From a virus, in IMG/VR virus record IMGVR_UViG_3300032308_001756, positions 1 to 34,733 of that record: 34,733 bases of DNA. The stretch is one strand, 5' to 3'. Positions 1-8,992 of this stretch are shown here, one piece after another. The notes beneath the pieces were generated by a model. That model saw only the letters and a list, made by a program, of their open reading frames with translations. It was not told where the DNA came from and searched no databases. Within the stretch, counting starts at the first letter, position 1. Every line of letters begins with the position of its first letter. The translations under genes were made by a program, and so were the position numbers.

Positions 1-1
1 A

Positions 2-286
2 CCACTAAACCCAGCTACAGATGATTCAATAGTTTTATTGAGACGTATATTAAGAGCTTTAGAAGCTTCGTCTAACGCAGATTCATCTCAAAGACAGAGA
101 ATTACTATAGACTCTATAACATCGAATTTAACATTACAGACAGTGACTGCTGTAACAGCTATAACCAACCCCTTACCGGTAGGTACAAACTCAATTGGTA
201 ACTTTGGTGGTTATACAAACAACGACTTTCAGATGATGAACCAGAGAATAATGTATAATACGGGAATAAGAAGTAATATATCATAA
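2..286 (+). CDS. C-terminal end of a virion protein (partial, runs in from upstream)
   Basis: The reading frame is open from the first bases of the window, so this is the tail end of a longer gene and no start should be placed here; an internal TTG at 38 is not a convincing start. The visible 94 residues begin with a PATDDSIVLLRR-type stretch and end in a Gly/Asn-rich segment with QMMNQRIMYNTG. Such tails are familiar from phage structural proteins, but I cannot name the family. It is 18 nt upstream of the next gene, a long repeat-containing virion protein, which suggests joint late transcription. Function as a virion component is inferred from context. Confidence 0.6.
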   Translation, partial: PLNPATDDSIVLLRRILRALEASSNADSSQRQRITIDSITSNLTLQTVTAVTAITNPLPVGTNSIGNFGGYTNNDFQMMNQRIMYNTGIRSNIS

Positions 287-304
287 AAATATAAAATAAA
301 TAAT

Positions 305-3139
305 ATGAATGTAATTAATAATAATAAACTTGGAATAGATTTACCAATTTTTGAAATGTTAAGAGATGCGCAAGGGGGCGCTAGTTCAGCTGTGAGTTCT
401 ACTTGTACTAGCATGAATTCAGTTATGCATGTAAACTTTGGTCGGTTCATTTATTATTTGAATGCAGCTGCGAGTTTTTGGAAATATGATACATGGACAG
501 ACACATATCTTCAGCTTGCTTCACCACCAATAACACCGGCTACATTTTCAACTATGCGCTTTTCTTCGGGGGCTGGAATCGAAGGTAATATAATATCTGC
601 TGGTTCTAACACTGCTTATATACCAGCTTATTTCGGAAAAGCTTTAAAAGGATATGATATATCAATAATCGCCGGAACAGGTGTTGGTCAAAGAAGAACT
701 ATTACTGATGTTGCCGACGCCACTATAGAAGATATAGCAGTGGCAACAACTGTGTCAAACACACTTGGCACATTAAACTTAACAGACGCTACCAAAAACT
801 GGAGAGTAAACCAATGGGTGGGATTTCAAGCTAGAGTTATACAGGGTTCTGGTATAGGACAAGTAAGAAGAATAATTAGTAATAGTATTAATACACTTGT
901 TTTCGGTGATTCCACTTTGTCGGCGTATGAAGTTTTTTGTAACCCTTCTATTTTTTCCCCGGCTATTGCTACAACTGCGGGTTCTCAGACAGTAGTGCAA
1001 ATCGAAGCTTCTATTGTGACGGTGGATACCCCATGGGCAATCACCCCGAATAACACTTCTAGATATAAAGTTGAAGGAGGTACTGTATTTTTAATTTCTT
1101 CTGCTGCCGCAACACCATTTTATACTTTTCAACAATATGACACATTGAGTGATATATGGTATATTAGATCAGCTGTTACTAACAATATAGCTGCCGTTGG
1201 AACAGACGCCTCATTGGAGAGAACGGGTGACCAATCTTCTATATGGGACAGAGGTAGAGTTAGTATATCCGGTACAGTAAATAGTTTATCAGATACCACA
1301 AAAAGTTGGAACACTAACCAGTGGGCCACAGGTAGCAACTCTTATTATGTTAGATTTTGGAGTGGGGAAGGCGAAGGGCAGCAAGCTAAAATATTATCTA
1401 ATACATCTACCACTTTGACATATGAATCTATGTCTGCGGTACCTAATAATAGCACTCAATATTTTATTGATGGATTTGATGCGGGTAAAGCGACAGCCGG
1501 TTCAAATATTTCTATAACTGATTCTTCTAAAAACTGGAGTATTAATAGGTGGAAAAATTATGTAGTTAGAATAGTTAGTGGAAGTGGTAACGGCCAGGTA
1601 ATTCCTATTTTATCAAATAACTCAAGTTCAATAAACTTTTACAGGACTTCTTCTGCTGTATTAGATAGTACTTCTGTATATAATATAACAGCAGACCCGG
1701 ATAAACTTTATTTAACTTTGGGTTCAAATACCACGTTCAATATTTTAAATCTGACAGATGATTTACTGACATTAGGAAGAATAGAAGATAGTGGTGTAGC
1801 TTGTAATGCGTCAGTTAGGTTAGGGGCTAATAAACAACAGGCAATAACTTCATTAGTTTTTACCGGTACTTCCGCAACGGCATCAATGGCTGTAGCACAT
1901 AACTATAGAATTAGTCAATCTGTAACTGTTCGTGGGGCAACAGACGCAAACTTCAACGGCACTTTTACTATAACTGGTGTGCCTAGTACAACGACCATTC
2001 AGTACACTATGGCAGGAACACCTGTGTCAACCACATTAGTGGGTTCTCAAACAACTACCACTTTATTCGATGCCACTAAAAACTGGGTGACTAACCAATG
2101 GGCGGGATTTATTATTTACATGAATACTAGTGCTATGACTGCAGCAAGTGGTCTTGTTAATGGTCAAAATATGATTATATTATCAAATACTGCAAATACT
2201 ATAACTTTTAATTCACCGAATACTGCGCCCACAAATGGGGTGACTAGATACGTTATAACTAGAAGAGATACAATAGGAAACATGTTTTCAGGTTTTGCTT
2301 CCGGAACACAGTCTACTACTCTTCTGACAGATGTTAATACAGCATTTACTGGTTCTGCTTCAATTGCTGGTAATAATATGACTGTGACGGCTATAACTAG
2401 TGGTTATTTAGGAATAGGTTCTATGATAACTGGTAGTGGTATTTTAACGGGTTCGTTTATCACCTCTTTTGGACCGAATACTTTTGGTGGCACCGGATCA
2501 TATACAATATCAGTATCACAGAGTTTTGCTCTTGGACCTATATCCTCATCAGGATGGATGACAAACTTTCATGCTGGTAGAAGGGTCAAGATTATTTCGA
2601 CTCAAGGACAAGGACAAGAAGCTTCGATAACAAGTAATACCGCTAACGCATTAACATTCGGTGCAATAACAACTGCTCCTGGCAACGTAAGTTCATCATA
2701 TTCTATATTACAGCAACCCGCAAGAGGTACTGGGATAGAATTCAACTGGGGATGTAATACTAGTGACCCTAATTTGAAAGGAAGAAGAATGTTTATACCT
2801 AGAGGTGGAGGTATAGCTAATATTGATTATATTGATATACCTACAGATAAAGTGGAACCTATGGTTATTACTCCGCAAAGTGAAACTTGGACTACTGGAA
2901 CTATGTGGACATATGACGGTGATGATAGGATATATTTTACTAAAGATGCTACCATGAGATTTTATTATATGGATATTGTTACCAACACTATCTATGGCGC
3001 TGGTTTCGCTCCTTTTGGGACTGGTGCGGCTATTATAGGTAATAGAATGGAAGTGTTTTCTACTCCAGACGGTTTAAAATATTTATGGTTTGTTAAACAT
3101 ACATCGGCAAACGTTATGAGATCAATGTTATACTATTAA
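305..3139 (+). CDS. Large repeat-built virion protein (944 aa)
   Basis: A Ser/Thr/Asn/Gly-rich protein without cysteine clusters or membrane segments. It contains at least four clear copies of a module of about 40 residues that starts with (L/I)xDxxKxW-xxNxW, continues with a strand of the type VRIxSGxGxGQ, and ends with ILSNxxxTLxF. The copies begin near residues 159, 329, 405 and 587, with a weaker fifth copy near 749 (WMTNFHAGRRVKI). Repeated beta-rich modules of this kind are typical of tail, baseplate or fibre proteins. The C-terminal 120 residues (from about 820) are non-repetitive. It lies directly upstream of the small-protein/sheath/tube block. The exact structural role is not determined. 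Confidence 0.75.
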   Translation: MNVINNNKLGIDLPIFEMLRDAQGGASSAVSSTCTSMNSVMHVNFGRFIYYLNAAASFWKYDTWTDTYLQLASPPITPATFSTMRFSSGAGIEGNIISAGSNTAYIPAYFGKALKGYDISIIAGTGVGQRRTITDVADATIEDIAVATTVSNTLGTLNLTDATKNWRVNQWVGFQARVIQGSGIGQVRRIISNSINTLVFGDSTLSAYEVFCNPSIFSPAIATTAGSQTVVQIEASIVTVDTPWAITPNNTSRYKVEGGTVFLISSAAATPFYTFQQYDTLSDIWYIRSAVTNNIAAVGTDASLERTGDQSSIWDRGRVSISGTVNSLSDTTKSWNTNQWATGSNSYYVRFWSGEGEGQQAKILSNTSTTLTYESMSAVPNNSTQYFIDGFDAGKATAGSNISITDSSKNWSINRWKNYVVRIVSGSGNGQVIPILSNNSSSINFYRTSSAVLDSTSVYNITADPDKLYLTLGSNTTFNILNLTDDLLTLGRIEDSGVACNASVRLGANKQQAITSLVFTGTSATASMAVAHNYRISQSVTVRGATDANFNGTFTITGVPSTTTIQYTMAGTPVSTTLVGSQTTTTLFDATKNWVTNQWAGFIIYMNTSAMTAASGLVNGQNMIILSNTANTITFNSPNTAPTNGVTRYVITRRDTIGNMFSGFASGTQSTTLLTDVNTAFTGSASIAGNNMTVTAITSGYLGIGSMITGSGILTGSFITSFGPNTFGGTGSYTISVSQSFALGPISSSGWMTNFHAGRRVKIISTQGQGQEASITSNTANALTFGAITTAPGNVSSSYSILQQPARGTGIEFNWGCNTSDPNLKGRRMFIPRGGGIANIDYIDIPTDKVEPMVITPQSETWTTGTMWTYDGDDRIYFTKDATMRFYYMDIVTNTIYGAGFAPFGTGAAIIGNRMEVFSTPDGLKYLWFVKHTSANVMRSMLYY

Positions 3140-3160
3140 TCATAACAATAATTAATCAAA

Positions 3161-3322
3161 ATGACCGTCAACGAAATAGTAATTTTACTAGAGAATAAAA
3201 TATACAAATTAAACGTATTAAGAAATCTATTTTTCAATAATGGGGACCTTGAAAGTTTGATAAAAATAGATAAAGAAATAATAGAAACACAAGACGCTTT
3301 AGATAGAATAAAAAATTGTTAA
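3161..3322 (+). CDS. Small hypothetical protein (53 aa)
   Basis: ATG start 21 nt after the preceding stop, preceded by an A-rich leader (attaatcaaa) like those of neighbouring genes. The protein starts MTVNEIVILLENKIYKLNVL and has an acidic, helix-prone C-terminal half ending in KNC. It has no recognisable motif. Its position inside the tail gene block and between two real genes supports it as a gene, although it is short. Function unknown. Confidence 0.55.
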   Translation: MTVNEIVILLENKIYKLNVLRNLFFNNGDLESLIKIDKEIIETQDALDRIKNC

Positions 3323-3328
3323 TAAAAA

Positions 3329-3360
3329 TTTGGTTTTCTTAATATTTTATATTATATTTG
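3329..3360 (+). promoter_or_regulatory. Bacteroidota-type promoter (TTTG-N20-TATATTTG)
   Basis: TTTG at 3329-3332 and TATATTTG at 3353-3360 are separated by exactly 20 nt, matching the known Bacteroidota primary-sigma consensus TTTG / TAnnTTTG. Transcription would start a few bases before the ATG at 3373, which also argues that the TTG at 3358, inside the -7 box, is not the start codon of that gene. Confidence 0.7.
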
Positions 3361-3372
3361 TATAAAAAATCT

Positions 3373-3606
3373 ATGTTAAAATTAGTTGAAATAGCGAAGG
3401 CTTGGATTATAGAAATGGATCCAACTGAAGAACAGCAAAAAATAGCTGAAGAAAGATTAACAATTTGTCAAGGTTGTGATTCACTGAAACAAGAACAAAA
3501 TACCGGAGTATATTATTGCGGTATATGTTATTGTCCCATTAAAAAAAAGATATACAGCCCTTTACCGGGTAAAGATGCTTGCCCATTAGCTAAATGGAAA
3601 GATTAA
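3373..3606 (+). CDS. Small zinc-ribbon-like protein (77 aa)
   Basis: The start is placed at the ATG at 3373 because the upstream TTG lies inside the promoter. Cysteines form two pairs plus two extra: C32-x2-C35, C49-x2-C52, C54 and C70 (in DACPLAKW), a pattern expected of a small zinc-binding fold. The N-terminal 30 residues are helical and acidic (EMDPTEEQQ). Similar short cysteine-rich proteins are common beside tail genes of large marine phages, but their role is not known. It has its own Bacteroidota-type promoter, so it may be expressed independently of the late genes. Confidence 0.7.
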   Translation: MLKLVEIAKAWIIEMDPTEEQQKIAEERLTICQGCDSLKQEQNTGVYYCGICYCPIKKKIYSPLPGKDACPLAKWKD

Positions 3607-3617
3607 AATAAAAAGTC

Positions 3618-3875
3618 ATGAAAAAGTTAACAGAACAAGAGTTATTAGAACTAAAAAATCTTAGACAAGAACATTATAGCACAGTATATGATATTGGCGA
3701 TGTTAATGTTAAAATAGAAGAGTACAATAAATTAATTCAAGAATTAGTAGAAGAAAAGACTGTATTATTGGGTAAATATGCTAACATATTACTCAAGGAA
3801 CAAGAGATGGCTAAGGGACTTTCCACCAAATATGGAGAGGGTCAAATAGACGTGGATACAGGAGAAATATCGTAG
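3618..3875 (+). CDS. Coiled-coil small protein (85 aa)
   Basis: Highly charged and predicted helical across residues 3-70 (LTEQELLELKNLRQEHYS..., IEEYNKLIQELVEEKT), ending in a GEGQIDVDTGEIS tail. Proteins with this plan, a coiled coil plus a short glycine/acidic tail, occur in T4-like marine phages as hypothetical proteins. Starts 11 nt after the zinc-ribbon gene and so is likely co-transcribed with it. Its location just before the sheath gene suggests a role in tail assembly, but that is inference. Confidence 0.65.
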   Translation: MKKLTEQELLELKNLRQEHYSTVYDIGDVNVKIEEYNKLIQELVEEKTVLLGKYANILLKEQEMAKGLSTKYGEGQIDVDTGEIS

Positions 3876-3914
3876 TTCAAGCTAAATGTTATTTAATTTT
3901 TGATTACATTTTTT

Positions 3915-3924
3915 GATATTTATA
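3915..3924 (+). promoter_or_regulatory. Putative late-promoter motif GATATTTATA before the sheath gene
   Basis: GATATTTATA lies 42 nt upstream of the sheath ATG. The same or nearly the same 10-mer precedes the tail tube gene, the 468-aa coiled-coil gene and the minus-strand gene at 8982-9380. Recurrence upstream of late genes is the only evidence; there is no experimental support. Confidence 0.45.
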
Positions 3925-3966
3925 ATAGTATTAATAGATTCAATTTAATTAAATAATATATTTAAA

Positions 3967-6237
3967 ATGCCAGAACAAATAATTTCACCCGGTGTTTATC
4001 AAACTGAGAACGATCAATCATATGTACCCCCGGGTCAAGCAGACGCCGGTTTAGCCGTAGTTGGGCCCACAGTTAAAGGTGCTGCCTTTGTTCCCACCGA
4101 TATTACATCGTATTCTGAATACGTGGCCGCTTTTGGAGCTGGCGGTGATACATACGTTCCTCAAACTGTTTTTAATTATTTACAAGCAGGAAATAGTGTA
4201 AAAGTTACTCGTGTGTTAGGTAACGGTGGATGGCAGTATGATACTACCAACAAATTAGTTGCTGTAGTATCTAGTTCTGTTATATTGGCTGTTATGTACC
4301 CATCTAAAAATGAGAACTCTACTACTTCAAATTTGAATAACACTCGTTTTTCAACCTTGCTTCCAGGTAGCTCCAGCTTTAATAGTCTTCGTTTTGAACT
4401 TTCTGGTTCAACCACAGACGTATTGAAATATGTTACTGCTTCTTTTAATCCCGCTGATAATAACTATATAACTAAAGTATTAGGTACAGATGCAAATTAT
4501 CAGACTTCATCTGCTTTTCCTTATTTATTCTTTGGTAATTTTATCACAAGTTCAGTTGGAGTTGGTAGTTACACAAACTCTAGTGCTTCTTTAGTACTTA
4601 GCACCACTAGCTGTACTTTCACTAGTTCATTCCCCGGTGGTTACGACCATGCACAAACACCTTGGATTATATCCGATGGTGGAATTAAATTGTTTAAATT
4701 CCATCACTTATCAGATGGTTTCCAAAGTAATAAAGATATTAAAATCTCGCTTTCTAATATAACTAAATATAGCAGCAATAGTGTTTATTCTACTTTTAAC
4801 GTCTTAATTAGAGACGCTAAAGATACGGATAAAAACCAGTCTGTATATGAGCAATACATAGGAGTTACTTTAGACCCAAATTCACCTAATTATATAGCTA
4901 GAGCTATCGGTGATAGATATTCTAGATACGAGTATACTACTAATAAGGTGATCGATTATGGTAATTATAGTGCCATATCTGACTACATTCGTATAGAAAT
5001 GGATGGTGGTGTAGACGCCGGTGCTGTTTCTCCCAACGTTATACCCAATGGATTTGAAGCTGTTTATGAGCCTATTGCGGGCTTTGGAACAAACTTCCTT
5101 CCTTCTGCCTCAATGATACAGAGTAATACTTCATCTATAGTTTATTCTGGATTTGATTACGCTAATACAGATAACGTTTATAACTACTTAAATCCGATTC
5201 CAACTCAAGCTGGCGTTGGAAGAAATGCTAATTTCTCTATCATATCTCAATTTGATAATAAATTTACAGTTCCTTTCCAAGGTGGAACCGACGGAATGAA
5301 CTACAATGTCATTAAGAAAATGGGTGCAAATATTGCCTCAAACGGTACCAATTTGTTTGGATTTAATCTATCTACAAGTACAACTGCCGGTAGTGTGGCC
5401 TATAATACCGCTTTCAATATACTTTCTAATACTGAGATGTATAGATTCAAATTGCTGACGGTTCCTGGCGTATTAGAGCAGTACCACTCAGCTGTAACCC
5501 TCCTGGCTCAAACCATGGTAGAAAACAGAACTGATGCCGTTTATTTGAGAGATTTGACGGGTGTTGACCAAACTATCGCAACTGCTGTTGCAACTATATC
5601 AGGTGTTGATTCTAGCTACAGTGCTACTTACTATCCTTGGGTTCGTGTTAAAGATATAAATTCTAATAGAGAGATATATGTTCCACCTAGTGTGGTTGTA
5701 CCTCAAGCTTACGCTTACAATGATAAAGTGGCAGCTGAATGGTTTGCTCCTGCTGGATTGAATAGAGGTGGATTGGGTGGTGTTATCGATACTAGAATTC
5801 GTTTAAGTAAATCTGATAGAGATACTTTGTACGCTAGTCGTATCAACCCGATTGTTAAGTTCCAAGATTCTAACGTTGTGATATGGGGTCAAAAAACTCT
5901 TCAAGTTAGAGAAACCACATTGAACAGAATAAATGTTAGACGTTTGTTAATTGAACTGAGAGACTTCATTGGTAATTCTTCTAGAAACTTTGTATTCGAA
6001 CAGAATACATTAGCTACCAGGGATAAATTCTTAGCAATTGTTACTCCTTACATGGAATCAGTACAATCTAGACAAGGTCTTTATGCATTCAGAATTCAAA
6101 TGGACGAAACTCTGAATACTAATGATGTGATTGATAGAAATCAATTGGTTGGTAAAATATACATTTCTCCGACTAAAACTATCGAATTCATCTTGTTAGA
6201 ATTCAACATTCAACCGACCGGTTCAACGTTTGTATAA
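3967..6237 (+). CDS. Tail sheath protein (contractile tail, gp18-like)
   Basis: 756 residues. The N-terminus (SPGVYQTENDQSYVPPG, then AVVGPTVKGAAFVPTDITS and YLQAGNSVKVTRVLG) is the characteristic opening of contractile-tail sheath proteins. The C-terminal 200 residues carry the conserved sheath core, with NREIYVPPSVVVPQAYAYND, GLNRGGLGGV, VIWGQKTLQ, VRRLLIELRDFIG and a final strand ending TGSTFV. The middle section is phage-specific and Ser/Asn-rich. Sheath subunits polymerise around the tube and contract on infection. The tube gene follows 52 nt downstream, the usual order. The length is somewhat above T4 gp18 (659 aa), consistent with inserted surface domains. Confidence 0.95.
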   Translation: MPEQIISPGVYQTENDQSYVPPGQADAGLAVVGPTVKGAAFVPTDITSYSEYVAAFGAGGDTYVPQTVFNYLQAGNSVKVTRVLGNGGWQYDTTNKLVAVVSSSVILAVMYPSKNENSTTSNLNNTRFSTLLPGSSSFNSLRFELSGSTTDVLKYVTASFNPADNNYITKVLGTDANYQTSSAFPYLFFGNFITSSVGVGSYTNSSASLVLSTTSCTFTSSFPGGYDHAQTPWIISDGGIKLFKFHHLSDGFQSNKDIKISLSNITKYSSNSVYSTFNVLIRDAKDTDKNQSVYEQYIGVTLDPNSPNYIARAIGDRYSRYEYTTNKVIDYGNYSAISDYIRIEMDGGVDAGAVSPNVIPNGFEAVYEPIAGFGTNFLPSASMIQSNTSSIVYSGFDYANTDNVYNYLNPIPTQAGVGRNANFSIISQFDNKFTVPFQGGTDGMNYNVIKKMGANIASNGTNLFGFNLSTSTTAGSVAYNTAFNILSNTEMYRFKLLTVPGVLEQYHSAVTLLAQTMVENRTDAVYLRDLTGVDQTIATAVATISGVDSSYSATYYPWVRVKDINSNREIYVPPSVVVPQAYAYNDKVAAEWFAPAGLNRGGLGGVIDTRIRLSKSDRDTLYASRINPIVKFQDSNVVIWGQKTLQVRETTLNRINVRRLLIELRDFIGNSSRNFVFEQNTLATRDKFLAIVTPYMESVQSRQGLYAFRIQMDETLNTNDVIDRNQLVGKIYISPTKTIEFILLEFNIQPTGSTFV

Positions 6238-6250
6238 AATATATTTGATT

Positions 6251-6260
6251 GATATTTATT
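6251..6260 (+). promoter_or_regulatory. Putative late-promoter motif GATATTTATT before the tube gene
   Basis: Nine of ten positions match the GATATTTATA element found upstream of the sheath gene; it lies 29 nt upstream of the tube start. It could give the tube gene extra expression over the sheath transcript. Confidence 0.4.
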
Positions 6261-6289
6261 AATAAGAACAAAACAAAAATAATAAAAAA

Positions 6290-6781
6290 ATGCCAATATT
6301 AGACGCCAATACAGAAATGTTAGGTCAATTATTCGAACCGATGTTGCAGCACAGATTCATCGTTTACTGCGACGGTATCCCATCATTCTTAATTAAAAAA
6401 TTGGATGGTCTGGGATTCGACGATGGTGAGGTTACTATTGATCATATTAACTCATATGTTAAATTCAGAGCCAAGAGACGTTGGAATGATATTAACATGA
6501 GTTTATATAATGCAGTTAGTCCATCCGGTGCGCAAGCTATGATGGAGTGGGCGAGATTACAATATGAAACTGTTACTGGTCGTGCCGGTTATGGTGATTT
6601 CTATTGGAAAGATTTGACTTTCAGAGCTATTGACCCCGTAGGTAGTGTTGTAAACGAATGGATTATAAAGAAAGCTTTTATTAAGAATATTTCTAATTTC
6701 GGTTCATGGGATTGGAGTGCTGATGAATACACAACTATCGATTTTGTATTAGCTAATTCAGGATGTATATTAAATTTCTAA
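6290..6781 (+). CDS. Tail tube protein (gp19-like)
   Basis: 163 residues, the usual size of the T4 gp19 family. Features typical of the fold are visible: an N-terminal LFEPMLQHRFIVYCDGIPSF segment, a central MSLYNAVSPSGAQAMMEW helix, and a C-terminal half with DPVGSVVNEWIIKKAFIKN followed by GSWDWSADEY. These proteins form stacked hexamers that make the inner tube through which DNA passes. It follows the sheath gene and is followed by a strong terminator, so the sheath-tube pair ends this transcription unit. Confidence 0.93.
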   Translation: MPILDANTEMLGQLFEPMLQHRFIVYCDGIPSFLIKKLDGLGFDDGEVTIDHINSYVKFRAKRRWNDINMSLYNAVSPSGAQAMMEWARLQYETVTGRAGYGDFYWKDLTFRAIDPVGSVVNEWIIKKAFIKNISNFGSWDWSADEYTTIDFVLANSGCILNF

Positions 6782-6830
6782 TTCATAATTTTAGAATTAA
6801 TAATTACTATATACACATAAATTGATTCGA

Positions 6831-6871
6831 AAAAGAACTTTATTCTGAAAAAAATAAAGTTCTTTTTTTTT
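6831..6871 (+). terminator. Rho-independent terminator after the tail tube gene
   Basis: A perfect 13-bp stem (AAAAGAACTTTAT at 6831-6843 with ATAAAGTTCTTTT at 6854-6866) around a 10-nt loop, followed by an unbroken T run to 6871. Confidence 0.92.
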
Positions 6872-6914
6872 GAAGTTATTTAACACGGTTTATTGAAAAA
6901 TTAAATATTATTTT

Positions 6915-7508
6915 ATGAAAAAGGAGGAATTAGAATTTAAAGAGTTCGTTAAATCCGAGTGTAAAAAACATAAAGTAAAATGTAAAATAAAAAATGTTAA
7001 ATATTTAATTTTAAGTAAAAATATAAAATGTGGTGGTTATTTTGATTCGGATGGGGGAGTTCTAGCGGTTGCTTCTAATAATGTTAATTATTTAGGTATA
7101 TTAGCCCACGAGTATTCACATATGACACAATGGCTGGATAAAATAGAATTGTGGGATTTATCAGCTGATAGTTTAAACTTTGTAGATGAATGGTTGGCTG
7201 GCAAGGAAGTCGACGATATAGAAAAACATATGAGTGCAGCCAGGGATCTAGAATTAGACAATGAGAAAAGAACTGTAAAAATAATAAAGAAACACAAATT
7301 AGATATAAATGTAGAAAGTTATATACAAAAAGCTAACGCCTATATATATTTTTATACTTATATGTTGCAATCTAGAAAATGGTGTAAACCTAATAATAGC
7401 CCCTATAATAATAAGATATTGGTTGATGCAATGCCTAAAAAATTTGTAAAAAATTATAATAAATTACCTAAAAAAATAGAAAAAATATTTATAGAACAAG
7501 ATATATAA
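6915..7508 (+). CDS. Putative zinc metallopeptidase-like protein (HExxH)
   Basis: 197 residues with a zincin signature: H65-E66-x-x-H69 in the context GILAHEYSHMTQWLD, preceded by a beta strand. Acidic residues that could be the third ligand follow downstream (E92 in DEWLAG, E113 in DLELDNE), but I cannot tell which. The N-terminal 40 residues and the C-terminus are lysine-rich and helical; no signal peptide or membrane segment is seen. Phages of the T4-like group carry comparable small HExxH proteins beside structural genes. Maturation of virion proteins is possible, but the substrate is unknown. It starts after a terminator, so it needs its own promoter. Confidence 0.65.
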   Translation: MKKEELEFKEFVKSECKKHKVKCKIKNVKYLILSKNIKCGGYFDSDGGVLAVASNNVNYLGILAHEYSHMTQWLDKIELWDLSADSLNFVDEWLAGKEVDDIEKHMSAARDLELDNEKRTVKIIKKHKLDINVESYIQKANAYIYFYTYMLQSRKWCKPNNSPYNNKILVDAMPKKFVKNYNKLPKKIEKIFIEQDI

Positions 7509-7526
7509 TTTATATATATTTTCTAA

Positions 7527-7542
7527 ATATTTATATAAAATA
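7527..7542 (+). promoter_or_regulatory. Putative late-promoter motif ATATTTATATAAAATA before the 468-aa gene
   Basis: The 16-mer ends 9 nt before the ATG at 7552. The identical 16-mer, in reverse orientation, lies just upstream of the minus-strand gene that starts at 9380, and shorter versions precede the sheath and tube genes. A 16-nt identity in front of two genes on opposite strands supports a transcription signal. Confidence 0.5.
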
Positions 7543-7551
7543 CATTATTCG

Positions 7552-8958
7552 ATGATATCCAACGAAGCTAAAACAAGTAAAGTTAGAAAATCTCCCGCTG
7601 AGTACCGTGCAACTTTTTTATCAAAGAAAAAACAAGAGCTTACTGATAAATCTAAACTATATTTAGTTGATATAGATCCCTATGATATGTTTAAGAAATC
7701 CGATGAGGATCCTCTAATAAAAAAAATCGATGTAAGTAAAAGTAAAGACGCTTCGAATAAAAGAATAAGTACCGATGAAGAAAGGTTAGAACTTGCGTGG
7801 GACGATTTATTTGAAAAATATAAAGATAAATTAGGTATAAATTATTTTATCCTAGATAGCGAAAAATATGAAGATTTACAGAAAATACAAGATATCAATG
7901 AGAAAATAGGAGAAATGAAAAATCAAATTTCTAGTTATGAAAAATTAAAAAATGATACCGCATATAATTTTTTTATCATAGATAGGAAAACAGGTAAAGT
8001 CGTTGATTCCATAAAAAAGAAAGACCCCGAATTCGTACAAAATTATTTTGAAGATAAATATGAAGATAACATAGATGATTATCAATTAGTAGATAAAAAA
8101 CATATTTCTGACGTATTGGCTTCAAGTAACTCTATTATAAAAGATTTAGAAAAGACAGTCACGGAAAAACAAAATAGCATAAAAGCTTTTACAAGAACTC
8201 AAAGAATAAAAAGACATAAAATGTTAAAAGAATCTAGCTCATGGCTTATAGCCGACGCAAACGGAAATTTCATTAAAGCTTTTAAAGCAGAAAATGAAGA
8301 GTACGCAAAAAATAAATTTTCTAAAGAATACGCCGATAAATTAAATGAATTCCATTTAATCAACGCGATGGAATTAAAAGAAGAATTACAAAACCAGACA
8401 GAAGATACCATCATATCTACTATGGACGGTACCTCCAACACCATGACGTCAGCAGATAAAATAAAAGCACAAAAAGCTTTACAAAGAAAGGATTCAGTTA
8501 AGACAGTTAAGATTGGTCAACCTCTAAGAGAAGACGAATTGGAAGAAGTAGAAGCTAGTCTAAGCGAAAAATTAGAAAGCGCGTTGGACGAATTTGTTCA
8601 AGAAATTTCCGCACTAGCAGAAGGCACAGACGATAAGAAATACAAAAGAGTGATGGAAAATGTTGTTAAGCATCTAGTTAACGCCAAGACCGCATTGGAA
8701 GCTGTTAAAACTCATGAGTCATTTCTTGCAGAAAAGAAAAACGCAGAAGAAGAAAAAGGTGCCGAAAAGAATATTGGGTCAGTTAGAAAGAATATGGCCA
8801 AGGTAATAAAAGATAAAGATTTGGTAGATCGCATTATGAAAAAATATAATAGCGCTACAGCCAGAAAAATTCAACAGAGAATGCCAGATGCCGATCCAGA
8901 AAAACTAACTAAAGCTATTATCAAGCATTTTATAAAAGAAGAAAAAAATCTAATATAA
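7552..8958 (+). CDS. Coiled-coil protein with an internal repeat (468 aa)
   Basis: Lysine/glutamate-rich, largely helical protein with no membrane segment. A degenerate repeat is visible: NFFIIDRKTGKVVDSIKKKD followed by a YFEDKYEDNIDDYQLVDKK stretch (about residues 139-185) resembles SWLIADANGNFIKAFKAENE followed by KFSKEYADKLNEFHLINAM (about residues 227-275). A less complete third copy may lie near YFILDSEKYEDLQ (about residue 100). The C-terminal 150 residues are helical and end FIKEEKNLI. It could be a scaffold or virion-internal protein, but the family is not recognised. It ends just before a convergent terminator. Confidence 0.65.
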   Translation: MISNEAKTSKVRKSPAEYRATFLSKKKQELTDKSKLYLVDIDPYDMFKKSDEDPLIKKIDVSKSKDASNKRISTDEERLELAWDDLFEKYKDKLGINYFILDSEKYEDLQKIQDINEKIGEMKNQISSYEKLKNDTAYNFFIIDRKTGKVVDSIKKKDPEFVQNYFEDKYEDNIDDYQLVDKKHISDVLASSNSIIKDLEKTVTEKQNSIKAFTRTQRIKRHKMLKESSSWLIADANGNFIKAFKAENEEYAKNKFSKEYADKLNEFHLINAMELKEELQNQTEDTIISTMDGTSNTMTSADKIKAQKALQRKDSVKTVKIGQPLREDELEEVEASLSEKLESALDEFVQEISALAEGTDDKKYKRVMENVVKHLVNAKTALEAVKTHESFLAEKKNAEEEKGAEKNIGSVRKNMAKVIKDKDLVDRIMKKYNSATARKIQQRMPDADPEKLTKAIIKHFIKEEKNLI

Positions 8959-8960
8959 TA

Positions 8961-8992
8961 AAAAAGGGGGCGTAAATAAAATTACTCCCCTT
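8961..8992 (-). terminator. Convergent terminator (best on the minus strand)
   Basis: AAGGGGG-C-GTAA (8964-8975) pairs with TTAC-T-CCCCTT (8982-8992), with one internal mismatch. Read on the minus strand the stem is followed by a T run, so it ends the 8982-9380 transcript. On the + strand the U-tract is poor, although it may still slow the incoming transcript. Confidence 0.6.

Noticed and set aside
3358-3372. TTG start for the 77-aa zinc-ribbon protein
   Set aside because: The TTG is part of the TATATTTG promoter element, so it would not be in the message.
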